Source of the DNA: Sphingomonadaceae bacterium
GTDB taxonomy: Bacteria; Pseudomonadota; Alphaproteobacteria; Sphingomonadales; Sphingomonadaceae
Assembly: GCA_016000085.1 (NCBI GenBank)
Contig: JAECRT010000015.1
Location: 40,174 to 73,541, forward strand
Direction: 5' to 3'
Length of the DNA stretch: 33,368 nt
Positions 17,397 to 25,936 of this stretch are shown in pieces; positions within the stretch are counted from its first letter, which is position 1; the number at the start of each line of letters is the position of its first letter. The position numbers and the translations under genes were made by a program. A model generated the notes under the pieces. That model made no database searches, was not told the DNA's origin, and saw only the letters and a program-made list of their open reading frames with translations.

Positions 17397-18800
17397 TTGA
17401 GCACTTCGCCCGCTGATCCCTACGCCGCGCTTGGAAGGGCCGCCGCCCATGCGATTGCCTATCGCCGCGACATCGCCCAGGCCGAGCGAACCCCCACCGT
17501 GGACTATGACGCGATCCATGCCCTGTTCGACGGTCCCGTGCCGCAACAGGGTGAGAATGGCGATGCAATCATAGAGGAACTGGCGACGCTTGCGCAACCG
17601 GGCATCCGGGCGTCGACCGCACCGCGTTTCTTTGGCTGGGTGATCGGCAATTCGCACCCGACGGGCGTCGCCGCTGACTGGCTGACCGCCGCCTGGGGGC
17701 AGAATGCCGCCAATGTTTCCGCCGCGCCCGCTGCGTCCGCCGTAGAGGCGGTGGCCGCGCGCTGGCTGCTCGAATTGCTGGATTTGCCGCGCGAAGCATC
17801 GATCGGCTTCGTGACGGGAGCAACCGTCGCCAATCTGGTGTGCCTGGCCGCCGCGCGCAGCGAGATGCTGCGGCGGCGCGGCTGGGATGTCGAGGCGGAC
17901 GGGCTGATCGGAGCGCCTGCGCTTCCGGTTCTGGCGGGCGCCGATGCCCACGCCACGATATTCACCGCGCTTAAAATATTGGGCCTGGGCGCGCGACAGG
18001 TGATGCTGATCGATACGGACGAGCAGGGGCGGATGATTCCGGCGGCACTGGAAACAGCGATCGCCGGACTGGACGTACCGCCCATCGTCATCGCGCAGGC
18101 GGGGCAGATCAACACCGGGGCGACCGACCCGTTCGACGCCATCGCGCCGCTGGTCGCGGCGGCCGGGGGTTGGCTGCATGTCGATGGCGCGTTCGGCCTG
18201 TGGGCGCAGGCATCCCCGACGCTCCGCCACCAGACGCATGGGATCGACCAGGCCGATAGCTGGGCTACCGACGGGCATAAATGGTTGCAGACGCCCTATG
18301 ACAGCGGCTTTGCGATCGTCCGCGACGCGCAGGCGCATCGCCGGGCGATGGCGATTTCCGCCAGCTATCTGCCGCCTGCCGATGCGGGCCAGCGCGATCC
18401 TTCCGATTATGTGATCGAGCTGTCACGCCGTGCGCGCGGCTTTGCCACCTGGGCCATGATCCGCCAGATGGGGCGCGAGGGCATTGCCGCCATGCTGGAG
18501 CAATGTTGCGCCGTGGCGGCGCATGTCGGCGAGGCGCTGGGCCGGATCGAGGGCGTGGATCTGCGTGCGCCGGTGGTGCTCAATCAGGCGATTCTGCGCT
18601 TCGGGGACGACGCGCAGACGCTAGCCGTGATCGCGGCGGTGCAGGCCGATGCCGTCGCCTATGTCGGCGCGTCGCAATGGCGCGGGGAATGGGTGATGCG
18701 AGTATCGGTTTCCTCGAGCGCGACGACGATGGCCGACGCGAATCTGGCCATCGCGTCGATTGCGCGCTGTTGGGAAGCGGTGCGCAAGGGAGTGGCCTAG
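17397..18800 (+). CDS. Group II PLP-dependent decarboxylase-like protein
   Basis: 467 residues with the fold of glutamate/aromatic amino-acid decarboxylases. The PLP Lys is Lys295 in SWATDGHKWLQTPYDSG. The Asp pairing with the pyridine nitrogen is Asp263 in WLHVDGAFGLWA, and RFFGWVIGNSHPTGVAADWL (78-97) matches the substrate-side segment. The phosphate loop is FVTGATVANL. The TTG at 17397 is chosen because AGGGGA lies 6 nt upstream; the reading back to 17298 lacks a ribosome site. Related proteins are often annotated pyridoxal-dependent decarboxylase or aspartate aminotransferase family with no proven substrate. The spacer before it (17259-17396) has a TTGCGCGCAA palindrome at 17321-17330 and nothing else clear. 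Confidence 0.87.
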   Translation: MSTSPADPYAALGRAAAHAIAYRRDIAQAERTPTVDYDAIHALFDGPVPQQGENGDAIIEELATLAQPGIRASTAPRFFGWVIGNSHPTGVAADWLTAAWGQNAANVSAAPAASAVEAVAARWLLELLDLPREASIGFVTGATVANLVCLAAARSEMLRRRGWDVEADGLIGAPALPVLAGADAHATIFTALKILGLGARQVMLIDTDEQGRMIPAALETAIAGLDVPPIVIAQAGQINTGATDPFDAIAPLVAAAGGWLHVDGAFGLWAQASPTLRHQTHGIDQADSWATDGHKWLQTPYDSGFAIVRDAQAHRRAMAISASYLPPADAGQRDPSDYVIELSRRARGFATWAMIRQMGREGIAAMLEQCCAVAAHVGEALGRIEGVDLRAPVVLNQAILRFGDDAQTLAVIAAVQADAVAYVGASQWRGEWVMRVSVSSSATTMADANLAIASIARCWEAVRKGVA

Positions 18801-18815
18801 CGCGGGCGCGAGGAA

Positions 18816-18825
18816 TCGCTATATG
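18816..18825 (+). promoter_or_regulatory. -10-like box close to the prfC start
   Basis: TATATG (18820-18825) ends 8 nt before the prfC ATG. No ribosome site lies between them, so transcription from here would give a nearly leaderless mRNA. I see no good -35 element at 16-18 bp upstream, so this is a weak call. Confidence 0.35.
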
Positions 18826-18833
18826 GACCGCCC

Positions 18834-20411
18834 ATGAGCATTCCTTCCCGCCGCACCTTCGCGATCATTTCCCACCCTGACGCCGGCAAGACCACGCTGA
18901 CGGAAAAGCTGCTGCTGGAAGGTGGGGCGATCCATCTGGCTGGCGAGGTCAAGGCGCGCGGCGCGAACCGGCGCGCGCGATCCGACTGGATGAAGATCGA
19001 ACAGCAGCGCGGCATTTCCGTCACATCGTCGGTCATGACGTTCGAGCGGACCCGCGATGGCGAGACGATCACCTTCAACCTGCTCGACACGCCAGGGCAT
19101 GAGGATTTTAGCGAGGACACCTATCGCACGCTGACCGCCGTGGATTCCGCCGTCATGGTGATCGACGCGGCCAAGGGTATCGAGCCGCAGACCCGCAAGC
19201 TGTTCGAGGTGTGCCGCCTGCGCAACCTGCCGATCATCACCTTCGTCAACAAGGTGGATCGGGAAGGACGCGAGACCTTCGGCCTGCTGGACGAAGTGGC
19301 GGACCAGTTGCAGCTGGACGTGTGTCCGATGAGCTGGCCGGTCGGCATGGGCGGCGAATTCGAGGGAATTTACGACTTTGCCACCAACCGGCTGATGCAG
19401 CCCACCGGCGCCAGCAAGGAATTTGACGGCACGCGCCACCAGTTCACCGGGCTGGACGATCCCAGGCTGGCGGACTTCATATCGGAACGCGGCCTGGCAA
19501 AGCTGCGCGAGGAAGCGGAGCTGTCGCAGGGCGGCTATGCGTCGTTCGACCTGGCGCGCTATCGCCATGGCGACCTGACCCCGGTCTATTTTGGATCGGC
19601 GTTGAAGCTGTTCGGCGTGACCGAACTGATCGACGCGCTCGCCGCCCATGCGCCGCCGCCGCGCGCGCAGCCGGCCGAACCCGCCGCCGTCGAGCCGGAG
19701 GGCAGCGAAGTCACCGGCTTCATCTTCAAGGTGCAGGCCAATATGGACCCGATGCATCGCGACCGCATCGCCTTCATGCGGCTGGTGTCCGGCAAGTTCC
19801 GGCGCGGCATGAAGCTGACGCCATCGGGCAGCGGCAAGCCGCTTGCGGTGCATTCGCCCATCCTGTTCTTCGCGCAGGATCGCGAACTGGCGGATGAGGC
19901 CTATCCCGGCGACATCATCGGTATTCCCAACCATGGCGCGCTGCGCGTGGGCGATACGCTGAGCGAAAAGCCAGGGCTGCGCTTTACCGGCCTGCCCAAT
20001 TTTGCGCCGGAAATCCTGCGCCGCGTGCAGTTGAAAGACCCGACCAAGACCAAGCAACTGCGCAAGGCGCTGGACGACCTTTCCGAAGAGGGCGTCATCC
20101 AGGTATTCTACCCGGAAATCGGGAGCAACTGGATCGTCGGGGTGGTCGGGCAATTGCAGCTGGAAGTGCTGATTTCCCGGCTGGAGGCGGAATATAAGGT
20201 GGCGGCGGGACTGGAGCCTTCGCCCTTCGACACCGCCCGCTGGATTTCCGGCGACGAAGCGGCGGTCAAGGATCTGGTGTCTTTCAACGCCGCCAACATG
20301 GCGCAGGATCGCGACGGCCACATCGTATTCATGGCGCGCAGCGCGTGGGACATCGGCTATCAGCAGGAACGCCACCCCAAGGTGAAGTTCAGCGCGACCA
20401 AGGAACGCTGA
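18834..20411 (+). CDS. prfC: Peptide chain release factor 3 (RF3 GTPase)
   Basis: A translational GTPase that recycles RF1/RF2 from the ribosome after termination. It has 525 residues: P-loop HPDAGKTT (14-21), switch I with QQRGISVTSSVM, G3 DTPGH (85-89), G4 NKVD (139-142). These are followed by the RF3-specific second domain (FIFKVQANMDPMHRDRIAFMRLVSG) and the C-terminal domain with VVGQLQLEVL. QQRGISV rather than ERGITI separates it from EF-G and LepA. The GST gene follows 13 bp later on the same strand. Confidence 0.97.
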   Translation: MSIPSRRTFAIISHPDAGKTTLTEKLLLEGGAIHLAGEVKARGANRRARSDWMKIEQQRGISVTSSVMTFERTRDGETITFNLLDTPGHEDFSEDTYRTLTAVDSAVMVIDAAKGIEPQTRKLFEVCRLRNLPIITFVNKVDREGRETFGLLDEVADQLQLDVCPMSWPVGMGGEFEGIYDFATNRLMQPTGASKEFDGTRHQFTGLDDPRLADFISERGLAKLREEAELSQGGYASFDLARYRHGDLTPVYFGSALKLFGVTELIDALAAHAPPPRAQPAEPAAVEPEGSEVTGFIFKVQANMDPMHRDRIAFMRLVSGKFRRGMKLTPSGSGKPLAVHSPILFFAQDRELADEAYPGDIIGIPNHGALRVGDTLSEKPGLRFTGLPNFAPEILRRVQLKDPTKTKQLRKALDDLSEEGVIQVFYPEIGSNWIVGVVGQLQLEVLISRLEAEYKVAAGLEPSPFDTARWISGDEAAVKDLVSFNAANMAQDRDGHIVFMARSAWDIGYQQERHPKVKFSATKER

Positions 20412-20424
20412 CGCGGCGACGCGC

Positions 20425-21039
20425 ATGATCCTCTACAGCTTTCGCCGCTGCCCCTATGCGATGCGCGCGCGCATGGCCTTGCTGGTGAGCGGCAAGCGGG
20501 TGGAATTGCGCGAGATCATGCTGCGCGACAAGCCTGCCGACATGCTGGCGCGATCGCCCAAGGGGACGGTGCCGGTGCTGCTATTGCCCGATGGGCGGGT
20601 GATCGACCAGAGCATCGCCATCATGCGCTGGGCGCTGGCGGACCACGACCCGGAACAGTGGCTCGCGGGCGATGACGAACGCCTGATCGCCAATAATGAC
20701 GGGCCGTTCAAACATCATCTGGATCGCACCAAATATGCGAGCCGCCATGGTGCGGACCCGATCACGCACCGCGATGCGGCAGTCGCTCTGCTGGAGCCGC
20801 TGGAACGACGGCTGGAGGCGACCGCGCAGCTATGCGGCGCGACGCGGTCGCTTGCCGACATGGCGATTTTCCCGTTTGTCCGGCAGTTTGCCGCGACGGA
20901 GCCAGCATGGTTTGCAGAGCAGCGCTTGCCAAGACTAAGGGCATGGCTGGAAGGGCATCTGGCGTCAGAGCTGTTCGCCCGCGCCATGATCCGTCACGAG
21001 CCCTGGCATGATGGCGATCTCCCTATCCTGCTAGGCTGA
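20425..21039 (+). CDS. Glutathione S-transferase family protein
   Basis: 204 residues with an N-terminal thioredoxin-like domain (1-75) beginning ILYSFRRCPYAMRARMAL. CPYA (9-12) is the likely active-site motif, more like glutaredoxin-type (omega or beta) GSTs than Tyr or Ser types. PKGTVPVLLLPDGRVIDQS holds the cis-Pro and the Ser that would bind the gamma-glutamyl group. The C-terminal all-helical domain ends with the N-capping-type SLADMAIFPFVRQFA. No Shine-Dalgarno is evident; it may be translated from the prfC transcript. Substrate is unknown. It is not obviously the division factor FzlA, which is also a GST homologue. Confidence 0.88.
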   Translation: MILYSFRRCPYAMRARMALLVSGKRVELREIMLRDKPADMLARSPKGTVPVLLLPDGRVIDQSIAIMRWALADHDPEQWLAGDDERLIANNDGPFKHHLDRTKYASRHGADPITHRDAAVALLEPLERRLEATAQLCGATRSLADMAIFPFVRQFAATEPAWFAEQRLPRLRAWLEGHLASELFARAMIRHEPWHDGDLPILLG

Positions 21040-21065
21040 CGCCCGCGCTCTTGCCTTTGTTTTTC

Positions 21066-21108
21066 GTGATTTCCGAGGCGTGACATGTGCCATTTCACTC
21101 GAAATCAC
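21066..21108. terminator. Hairpin between convergent GST and metW genes
   Basis: GTGATTTCCGAG (21066-21077) pairs with CTCGAAATCAC (21098-21108) with one bulged C, around a 20-nt loop. It lies 26 bp after the GST stop and ends just beside the metW stop. On the plus strand it is followed by TTTATTTCC, so it may end the prfC-GST transcript; on the minus strand the next bases are A-rich, less suitable. Confidence 0.45.
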
Positions 21109-21109
21109 T

Positions 21110-21703
21110 TTATTTCCGCAGCAGGAACACCGCATGTTCGGCGAACAGGTTCGCGTTCGCGTGTGTGGTTTCCTTGTCGCCGGTCAGGAACCACTGTCCA
21201 TCGATGCTCCAGCCGCGTTCCTTCACCAGCGCGCGGAAATCGTCGACGGTCACATGGTGGATGTTGAGCGTGTCGTACCAGGTATCGGGCAATAGCCGCG
21301 TCACCGGCATCCGCCCGCCCCACAACAACGATATGCGCCCGCGCCAATGGGCGAAATTGGGGAACGATACGAACGCCTGACGCCCGATGCGCAACAATTC
21401 CTCCACCACCAGGTCTGGTCGCCGCGTCGTCTGAAGCGTCTGGCTGAGGATCGCATAATCGAAACTGGCATCGGGATAATAACGCAGGTCGGTGTCGGCA
21501 TCGCCCTGCACCACCGACAGGCCGCGTCCGACAGCGGCGGCGACGTTCGATCCGTCAATCTCCAGCCCGCGCGCATCGACCTGCTTCGCGTCGCGCAGCG
21601 CAGCCATCAGCGCGCCATCGCCGCAACCGACATCCAGCACCCGCGCGCTCTGCCGCACCGTGCGGGCAATCAGCGACAGGTCGGGCCGCAGCGATGCGCT
21701 CAT
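21110..21703 (-). CDS. metW: Methionine biosynthesis protein MetW
   Basis: 197 residues with a class I SAM-methyltransferase fold: motif [16 protein letters not shown], the acidic end of strand 2 in [14 protein letters not shown], and [28 protein letters not shown]. The MetW-type [17 protein letters not shown] and [17 protein letters not shown] are present. MetW forms a complex with MetX and is needed for efficient homoserine acylation in several proteobacteria. The ATG at 21703 overlaps the metX TGA (21700-21703); a longer frame to 21754 lies within metX. Confidence 0.95.
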   Translation of the reverse strand: MSASLRPDLSLIARTVRQSARVLDVGCGDGALMAALRDAKQVDARGLEIDGSNVAAAVGRGLSVVQGDADTDLRYYPDASFDYAILSQTLQTTRRPDLVVEELLRIGRQAFVSFPNFAHWRGRISLLWGGRMPVTRLLPDTWYDTLNIHHVTVDDFRALVKERGWSIDGQWFLTGDKETTHANANLFAEHAVFLLRK

Positions 21704-22851
21704 GCCCTGCCACCCTTCAGGAAGCCGTCCACCACCCGGTTGAGTTCGGGACATTCCAGCAGGAAGGCGTCATGGCCGAACGGGCTGGACAATTCCACGA
21801 AGCTGGCCTGTGCGCCGCCCGCATTGAGGGCATGGACGATGATCCGCGATTCCGCTGTTGGATAAAGCCAGTCGGTATCGAAGCTGACAAGGCAGAAGCG
21901 CGCCTGCGACGCGGCGAAAGCCTTGGCCAGGCTGCCGCCATGATCGTCGGCAATGTCGTAATAATCCATGGCGCGGGTGATGTAGAGATAGGAGTTGGCG
22001 TCGAACCGCTCGACGAAGCTCAACCCCTGATGCCGCAGATAGGATTCCACCTGAAAATCCGCGTCGAAGCCGAATGTCTTGGCCCCGTTGGGATTTTCCG
22101 GTCGCCCTTGCAGGCGGCGTCCGAATTTTTCGGTCAGGCCCGCTTCGGACAGATAGGTGATGTGCGCCGCCATGCGCGCCACGGCGAGACCGGCACTGGG
22201 AATTTGCCCATCGGCATAATAGTCGCCGCCGCGCCAGTTGGGGTCGGCCATGATCGCCTGTCGCCCGACTTCGTGGAAAGCGATATTCTGGGCGCTATGG
22301 CGCGCCGTTGACGCAATGACGATGCAGCTTTCGACGCGATCGGGAAAGATGGTCGGCCAAGTCAGCGCCTGCATCCCGCCCATCGATCCGCCGATGACGG
22401 CGTGCAGGCGATCAACGCCCAGATGATCGAGCAGCATCGCCTGCGCCCGCACCATGTCGGCGATGGTCAACACCGGGAAGCGCATCGCATAGGAATCACC
22501 GATCGCCGGGTCGATGCTGGCCGGGCCGCTCGACCCCATGCAGCTGCCGATGACATTGGCGCAGACGATGAAATGACGCGCCGGATCGACCGGCTTGTCT
22601 GCCCCCACCAGCCGCCACCACCAACCCGGCTTGCCGGTGGCAGGATGGTCGGACGCGACATATTGGTCGCCCGTCAGCGCATGGCAGATGAGGATGACGT
22701 TGGATCGGTCCGCATTCATCGCGCCATAGGTTTCGTAGGCGATGTCGACCGGCCCCAGCGCCGCGCCGCTGGAAAGCTGCAACGGCCCGGCGAGGCGAAC
22801 CTGACGGCGCAGGCCGAAACGGCTGTCTTGGGAGAGGGGAACGCTGGCCAT
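21700..22851 (-). CDS. metX: Homoserine O-acyltransferase MetX
   Basis: An alpha/beta-hydrolase-fold enzyme that acylates homoserine with acetyl- or succinyl-CoA, the first dedicated step of methionine synthesis. It has 383 residues. Ser156 is in [12 protein letters not shown], Asp327 in SFDTDWLYP, His360 in FGHDAFLLE, and [14 protein letters not shown] is the substrate-site loop. Acetyl versus succinyl choice depends on a few residues that I cannot assign safely. metW follows with a 4-bp overlap. The ATG has no Shine-Dalgarno, but a TTGACA-N17-TAGCCC promoter ends 10 nt upstream. No SAM riboswitch fits in the 80-bp spacer as far as I can see. Confidence 0.95.
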   Translation of the reverse strand: MASVPLSQDSRFGLRRQVRLAGPLQLSSGAALGPVDIAYETYGAMNADRSNVILICHALTGDQYVASDHPATGKPGWWWRLVGADKPVDPARHFIVCANVIGSCMGSSGPASIDPAIGDSYAMRFPVLTIADMVRAQAMLLDHLGVDRLHAVIGGSMGGMQALTWPTIFPDRVESCIVIASTARHSAQNIAFHEVGRQAIMADPNWRGGDYYADGQIPSAGLAVARMAAHITYLSEAGLTEKFGRRLQGRPENPNGAKTFGFDADFQVESYLRHQGLSFVERFDANSYLYITRAMDYYDIADDHGGSLAKAFAASQARFCLVSFDTDWLYPTAESRIIVHALNAGGAQASFVELSSPFGHDAFLLECPELNRVVDGFLKGGRA

Positions 22852-22861
22852 GGTTCAACGC

Positions 22862-22890
22862 GGGCTAGGACTGCGGAAACCACCTGTCAA
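22862..22890 (-). promoter_or_regulatory. Promoter of metX-metW
   Basis: On the minus strand TTGACA (22890-22885) is followed after exactly 17 bp by TAGCCC (22867-22862). The -35 is consensus. Transcription would start within a few bases of the metX ATG (22851), leaving almost no 5' leader. Confidence 0.55.
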
Positions 22891-22931
22891 TCGGGGCGTA
22901 GCGGGTGGCGATCCTGCGGCCAAATCCCTAG

Positions 22932-23891
22932 ATGGCAGCTATGACCGAGAACAGCCGCCCCATCATCGTCGCCTATGGCCCGCTCTATCCCTATCTGATG
23001 GAGGGGTTGGAGCGCCGCTTCACTGTGCATTGCGTAGCGGCCGACGCAGATCTTGCGACGCTTGATCCCGCCGTGCGCAACGCGCGGGCACTGGTCAGCT
23101 TCGGATCGGTGGGCGCGTCGGCGGCAATCATGGATGCGCTGCCGAAGCTGGAAATGATCGGGCTGTTTTCCGTGGGCTATGACAAGGTCGATGTGGACCA
23201 TGCCCGCGCGCAAGGCATCCGTGTCAGCAATACGCCCGATGTACTGACCGACGATGTCGCCGATCTAGCCGTAGGGCTGCTCTATGCCACGGTCCGCAAC
23301 ATCGCCGCCAATGATCGGATGGTGCGGTCGGGCGCATGGGAACGGGGCGAGAAACCCGCGCTGTCGGGGCGAGTGACGGGCCGCACGATCGGCATATTGG
23401 GACTGGGCCGGATCGGTCGGGCCATCGCCATGCGGGTGGCGCCGGTGGCGGGCGAGATCATCTATCATAATCGCCGGAAAGCGCCGGAAAGCCCCTATCG
23501 CTACGTCGCCGATCCAATCGCGTTCGCGCGGGAGAGCGACGTGCTGATCGTCGCCACGTCGGGCGGGCCGGAAGCGGCAAAGCTGGTCGATGCCGCAATC
23601 CTCGACGCGCTGGGAGCGGAAGGGGTCATCATCAATATCAGCCGAGGCAGCGTGATCGACGAAAATGCGCTGGTCGCCGCGCTGGCGGACAAGCGCATCG
23701 CGGGCGCGGGCCTGGATGTGTTCGTCGCCGAACCGCATGTGCCGTCCGCGCTGATGGCGATGGATCATGTCGTGCTGCAACCGCATCAGGGCAGCGCCAC
23801 GGTGCAGACGCGCGCGGCGATGGCCGATCTGGTGTTGGCCAATCTGGACGCGCATTTCGCGGGCAAGCCGCTCGTGACGCCGGTGGTGTAG
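22932..23891 (+). CDS. D-2-hydroxyacid dehydrogenase (glyoxylate/hydroxypyruvate reductase-like)
   Basis: 319 residues with the split-Rossmann plan of the family. The NAD(P) loop is GLGRIG (157-162), and the active site is Arg238 in NISRGSVID, Glu267 in FVAEPHVP and His285 in LQPHQGS. HNRRK (179-183) puts basic residues after strand 2, which points to NADPH rather than NADH, as in GhrB/GyaR-type reductases of glyoxylate and hydroxypyruvate. The substrate remains an inference. The start may instead be ATG 22941 (MTENSRP), since TAGATG sits 6 nt before it. It is divergent from metX and followed 39 bp later by hisC. Confidence 0.9.
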   Translation: MAAMTENSRPIIVAYGPLYPYLMEGLERRFTVHCVAADADLATLDPAVRNARALVSFGSVGASAAIMDALPKLEMIGLFSVGYDKVDVDHARAQGIRVSNTPDVLTDDVADLAVGLLYATVRNIAANDRMVRSGAWERGEKPALSGRVTGRTIGILGLGRIGRAIAMRVAPVAGEIIYHNRRKAPESPYRYVADPIAFARESDVLIVATSGGPEAAKLVDAAILDALGAEGVIINISRGSVIDENALVAALADKRIAGAGLDVFVAEPHVPSALMAMDHVVLQPHQGSATVQTRAAMADLVLANLDAHFAGKPLVTPVV

Positions 23892-23895
23892 GACT

Positions 23896-23923
23896 TTGCC
23901 TTTGCGCCAGAAGCCGCTACAGC
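23896..23923 (+). promoter_or_regulatory. Candidate promoter of hisC-tyrA
   Basis: TTGCCT (23896-23901) and TACAGC (23918-23923) are 16 bp apart in the 39-bp spacer after the dehydrogenase gene. The -10 ends 7 nt before the hisC ATG and no ribosome site is present, suggesting a leaderless message. The same TTGCCTTT string occurs in the rpmI promoter candidate. Confidence 0.45.
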
Positions 23924-23930
23924 GCGCCGC

Positions 23931-25028
23931 ATGACAAAGCCTGCTCCCAAAGACTGGATTCTGGGCATCTCGCCCTATGTTCCCGGCAAGTCCGCCGCCG
24001 ACGATGGCCGCCCGCTCATCAAGCTGTCGGCCAATGAAAATCCGCTGGGCACGGGCGCAGCAGCGCGAGCGGCGCTCGTTGCGGCGACGGCCGACCTGGC
24101 CACCTATCCCGATCCGGGCGCGGCAAAGCTGCGCGAGGCGATCGGCGCGGCGCACAATCTGGACCCGGCGCGGGTGATTTACGGTACCGGCTCCGACGAA
24201 TTGCTGCATATCGCGGCGAGCGCCTACGCCGGGCCGGGCGATGAGATCCTCTACGTCCGCTATGGCTTTGCGGTCTATGATATCGCGGCGCGGCGTGTGG
24301 GCGCGGTGCCGGTGCAGGCGGCCGATGCCGATTATGCGACGGATGTCGATGCGCTGCTGGCGGCGGTGACGGAAAAGACCAAGGTCGTCTTCCTCGCCAA
24401 TCCCAACAACCCGACCGGCACGATGACCAGCGCCAGCGAGATTGCGCGGCTCCATGCCGGACTGCGGCCCGACATATTGTTCGTGCTGGATCAGGCCTAT
24501 GCCGAATATCTGGACGCGAGCGAAGATGATGGCGGCCTGGAACTGGCGCGCACCGCGCCCAACGTCTTCGTCACCCGGACCTTCTCCAAAATCTATGGCC
24601 TGGCCGCCGAACGGATCGGCTGGGGCTATGCCAGCGCCGAGGTGATCGACGTGCTGCACCGCATCCGTGCGCCGTTCAACGTGACCACGGCGGGACAGGC
24701 AGCGGCCGTCGCGGCGATCAACGACACCGCATGGGTCGAATCGAGCCGGACGCATAATGCGCGGTGGCGCGAATGGCTGGCGGGCGAGATGGCCGCCCTG
24801 TCCAACCATGGCTTGCGCGTCGTGCCCAGCAAAACCAATTTCCTGCTGATCCTGTTCGAGGGCAAGTTGACCGCCGAAGCGGCAATGAAGGGGCTGTGGG
24901 ACGAAGGCTATGCGACGCGCTGGCTGCCGGGACAGGGCCTGCCCAACGGACTGCGCATCACCATCGGCACCAAAGCGCAGACCCGCGCCGTCGCGGCGAA
25001 GCTGCGCGCCATGGCGGAAGCGGCCTGA
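23931..25028 (+). CDS. hisC: Histidinol-phosphate aminotransferase (possibly also aromatic)
   Basis: A fold-type I PLP aminotransferase, 365 residues. ISPYVPGKS and LSANENPLG at the N-terminus, NPNNPTGT (157-164), DQAYAEY, and [16 protein letters not shown] with the PLP Lys220 are all HisC-like. It converts imidazole-acetol phosphate to histidinol phosphate. Because tyrA follows 2 bp later, it may also transaminate prephenate, phenylpyruvate or 4-hydroxyphenylpyruvate; in the sphingomonad Zymomonas mobilis a HisC-type enzyme linked to a cyclohexadienyl dehydrogenase is known to act in both pathways. That dual role is inference here. Confidence 0.94.
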   Translation: MTKPAPKDWILGISPYVPGKSAADDGRPLIKLSANENPLGTGAAARAALVAATADLATYPDPGAAKLREAIGAAHNLDPARVIYGTGSDELLHIAASAYAGPGDEILYVRYGFAVYDIAARRVGAVPVQAADADYATDVDALLAAVTEKTKVVFLANPNNPTGTMTSASEIARLHAGLRPDILFVLDQAYAEYLDASEDDGGLELARTAPNVFVTRTFSKIYGLAAERIGWGYASAEVIDVLHRIRAPFNVTTAGQAAAVAAINDTAWVESSRTHNARWREWLAGEMAALSNHGLRVVPSKTNFLLILFEGKLTAEAAMKGLWDEGYATRWLPGQGLPNGLRITIGTKAQTRAVAAKLRAMAEAA

Positions 25029-25030
25029 GC

Positions 25031-25936
25031 GTGCTGCCTTTTGCCCGTGTCACCATCATCGGCCTGGGGCTGATCGGCTCCTCGCTCGCGCGCGCGATCC
25101 GGGCGGAAATGCCGACCGTGCGCGTCACCGGCCATGATGCCGACCCGGCGGTGCGGGATACCGCACGACGGATCGACCTGTGCGACGACATTACCGATAC
25201 GGCAGGCGCGTCGGTGACGGACGCCGATCTGGTCGTGCTGTGCGTGCCGGTCCGGGCGATGGGTGCGGCAGCAGCGGAGATTGCCGACGACCTGCCCGCC
25301 GACGCGATCGTCAGCGATGTCGGATCGTGCAAGGTCGACGTGCTGGCGCAGTTGAATGCCGTGCTGCCGGGGCGGATCATCATTCCCGCGCATCCCGTGG
25401 CCGGGACGGAGAATAGCGGGCCGGAAGCAGGCTTTGCGAGCCTGTTCAAGGGACGCTGGTGCATCGTGACGCCGCCCGCCGACGCGGATGCGACCGCGAT
25501 CGAGCGGGTGTCGGAGCTGTGGCGGCGCGTGGGCGCGGATGTCGAGTTAATGGACCCGGCGCATCATGATCTGGTGCTGGCGGTGACGAGCCACCTGCCT
25601 CACCTTATTGCCTACACCATCGTTGGCACCGCCAGCGATCTGGAGAATGTCACCCAGAGCGAAGTCATTAAATATTCAGCGGGTGGCTTTCGCGATTTCA
25701 CCCGCATTGCGGCGTCCGACCCGACGATGTGGCGCGACGTGTTCCTGGCGAACAAGGACGCCGTGCTGGAGATGCTTCAGCGCTTTTCGGAAGATTTGTC
25801 GGCGCTGCAACGGGCGATCCGCTGGAACGATGGCGACGCGCTGTTCAATCTGTTCACCCACACCCGCGCAATCCGCCGGTCGATCATCGAACAGGGACAG
25901 GACGACGCCAAGCCGGATTTCGGCCGCTCTCACTGA
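25031..25936 (+). CDS. tyrA: Prephenate/arogenate (cyclohexadienyl) dehydrogenase
   Basis: 301 residues from GTG 25031, two bases after the hisC stop; the frame continues upstream inside hisC, so only the coupled GTG makes sense. The NAD-binding GLGLIG (11-16) follows VTII, and the catalytic His121 lies in IIPAHPVAGTENSGPEAG. The helical C-terminal dimerisation domain includes LAVTSHLPHLIAYTIVG. There is no fused chorismate mutase or ACT domain, so it is the short, probably feedback-insensitive type (called TyrC in Zymomonas). It oxidatively decarboxylates prephenate and/or arogenate on the way to tyrosine. Its end overlaps the convergent plsC stop by 7 bp. Confidence 0.93.
   Translation: MLPFARVTIIGLGLIGSSLARAIRAEMPTVRVTGHDADPAVRDTARRIDLCDDITDTAGASVTDADLVVLCVPVRAMGAAAAEIADDLPADAIVSDVGSCKVDVLAQLNAVLPGRIIIPAHPVAGTENSGPEAGFASLFKGRWCIVTPPADADATAIERVSELWRRVGADVELMDPAHHDLVLAVTSHLPHLIAYTIVGTASDLENVTQSEVIKYSAGGFRDFTRIAASDPTMWRDVFLANKDAVLEMLQRFSEDLSALQRAIRWNDGDALFNLFTHTRAIRRSIIEQGQDDAKPDFGRSH

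Noticed and set aside
16248-18338. 696-codon minus-strand frame opposite the epimerase and PLP enzyme
   Set aside because: It covers two well-supported plus-strand genes and an intergenic region, and its composition is shadow-like.
18819-20426. 535-codon minus-strand frame opposite prfC
   Set aside because: RF3 motifs are complete on the plus strand; the reverse product has no recognisable domain.
20425-21039. GST as the division protein FzlA
   Set aside because: It has an intact CPYA active-site motif and no feature that singles out FzlA; the context is prfC.
22852-22931. SAM riboswitch before metX
   Set aside because: No pseudoknot pattern or conserved core is visible and the promoter candidate lies almost at the ATG.
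23265-24809. 514-codon minus-strand frame across the dehydrogenase and hisC
   Set aside because: Spans two real genes and shows low-complexity Arg/Gly/His composition.
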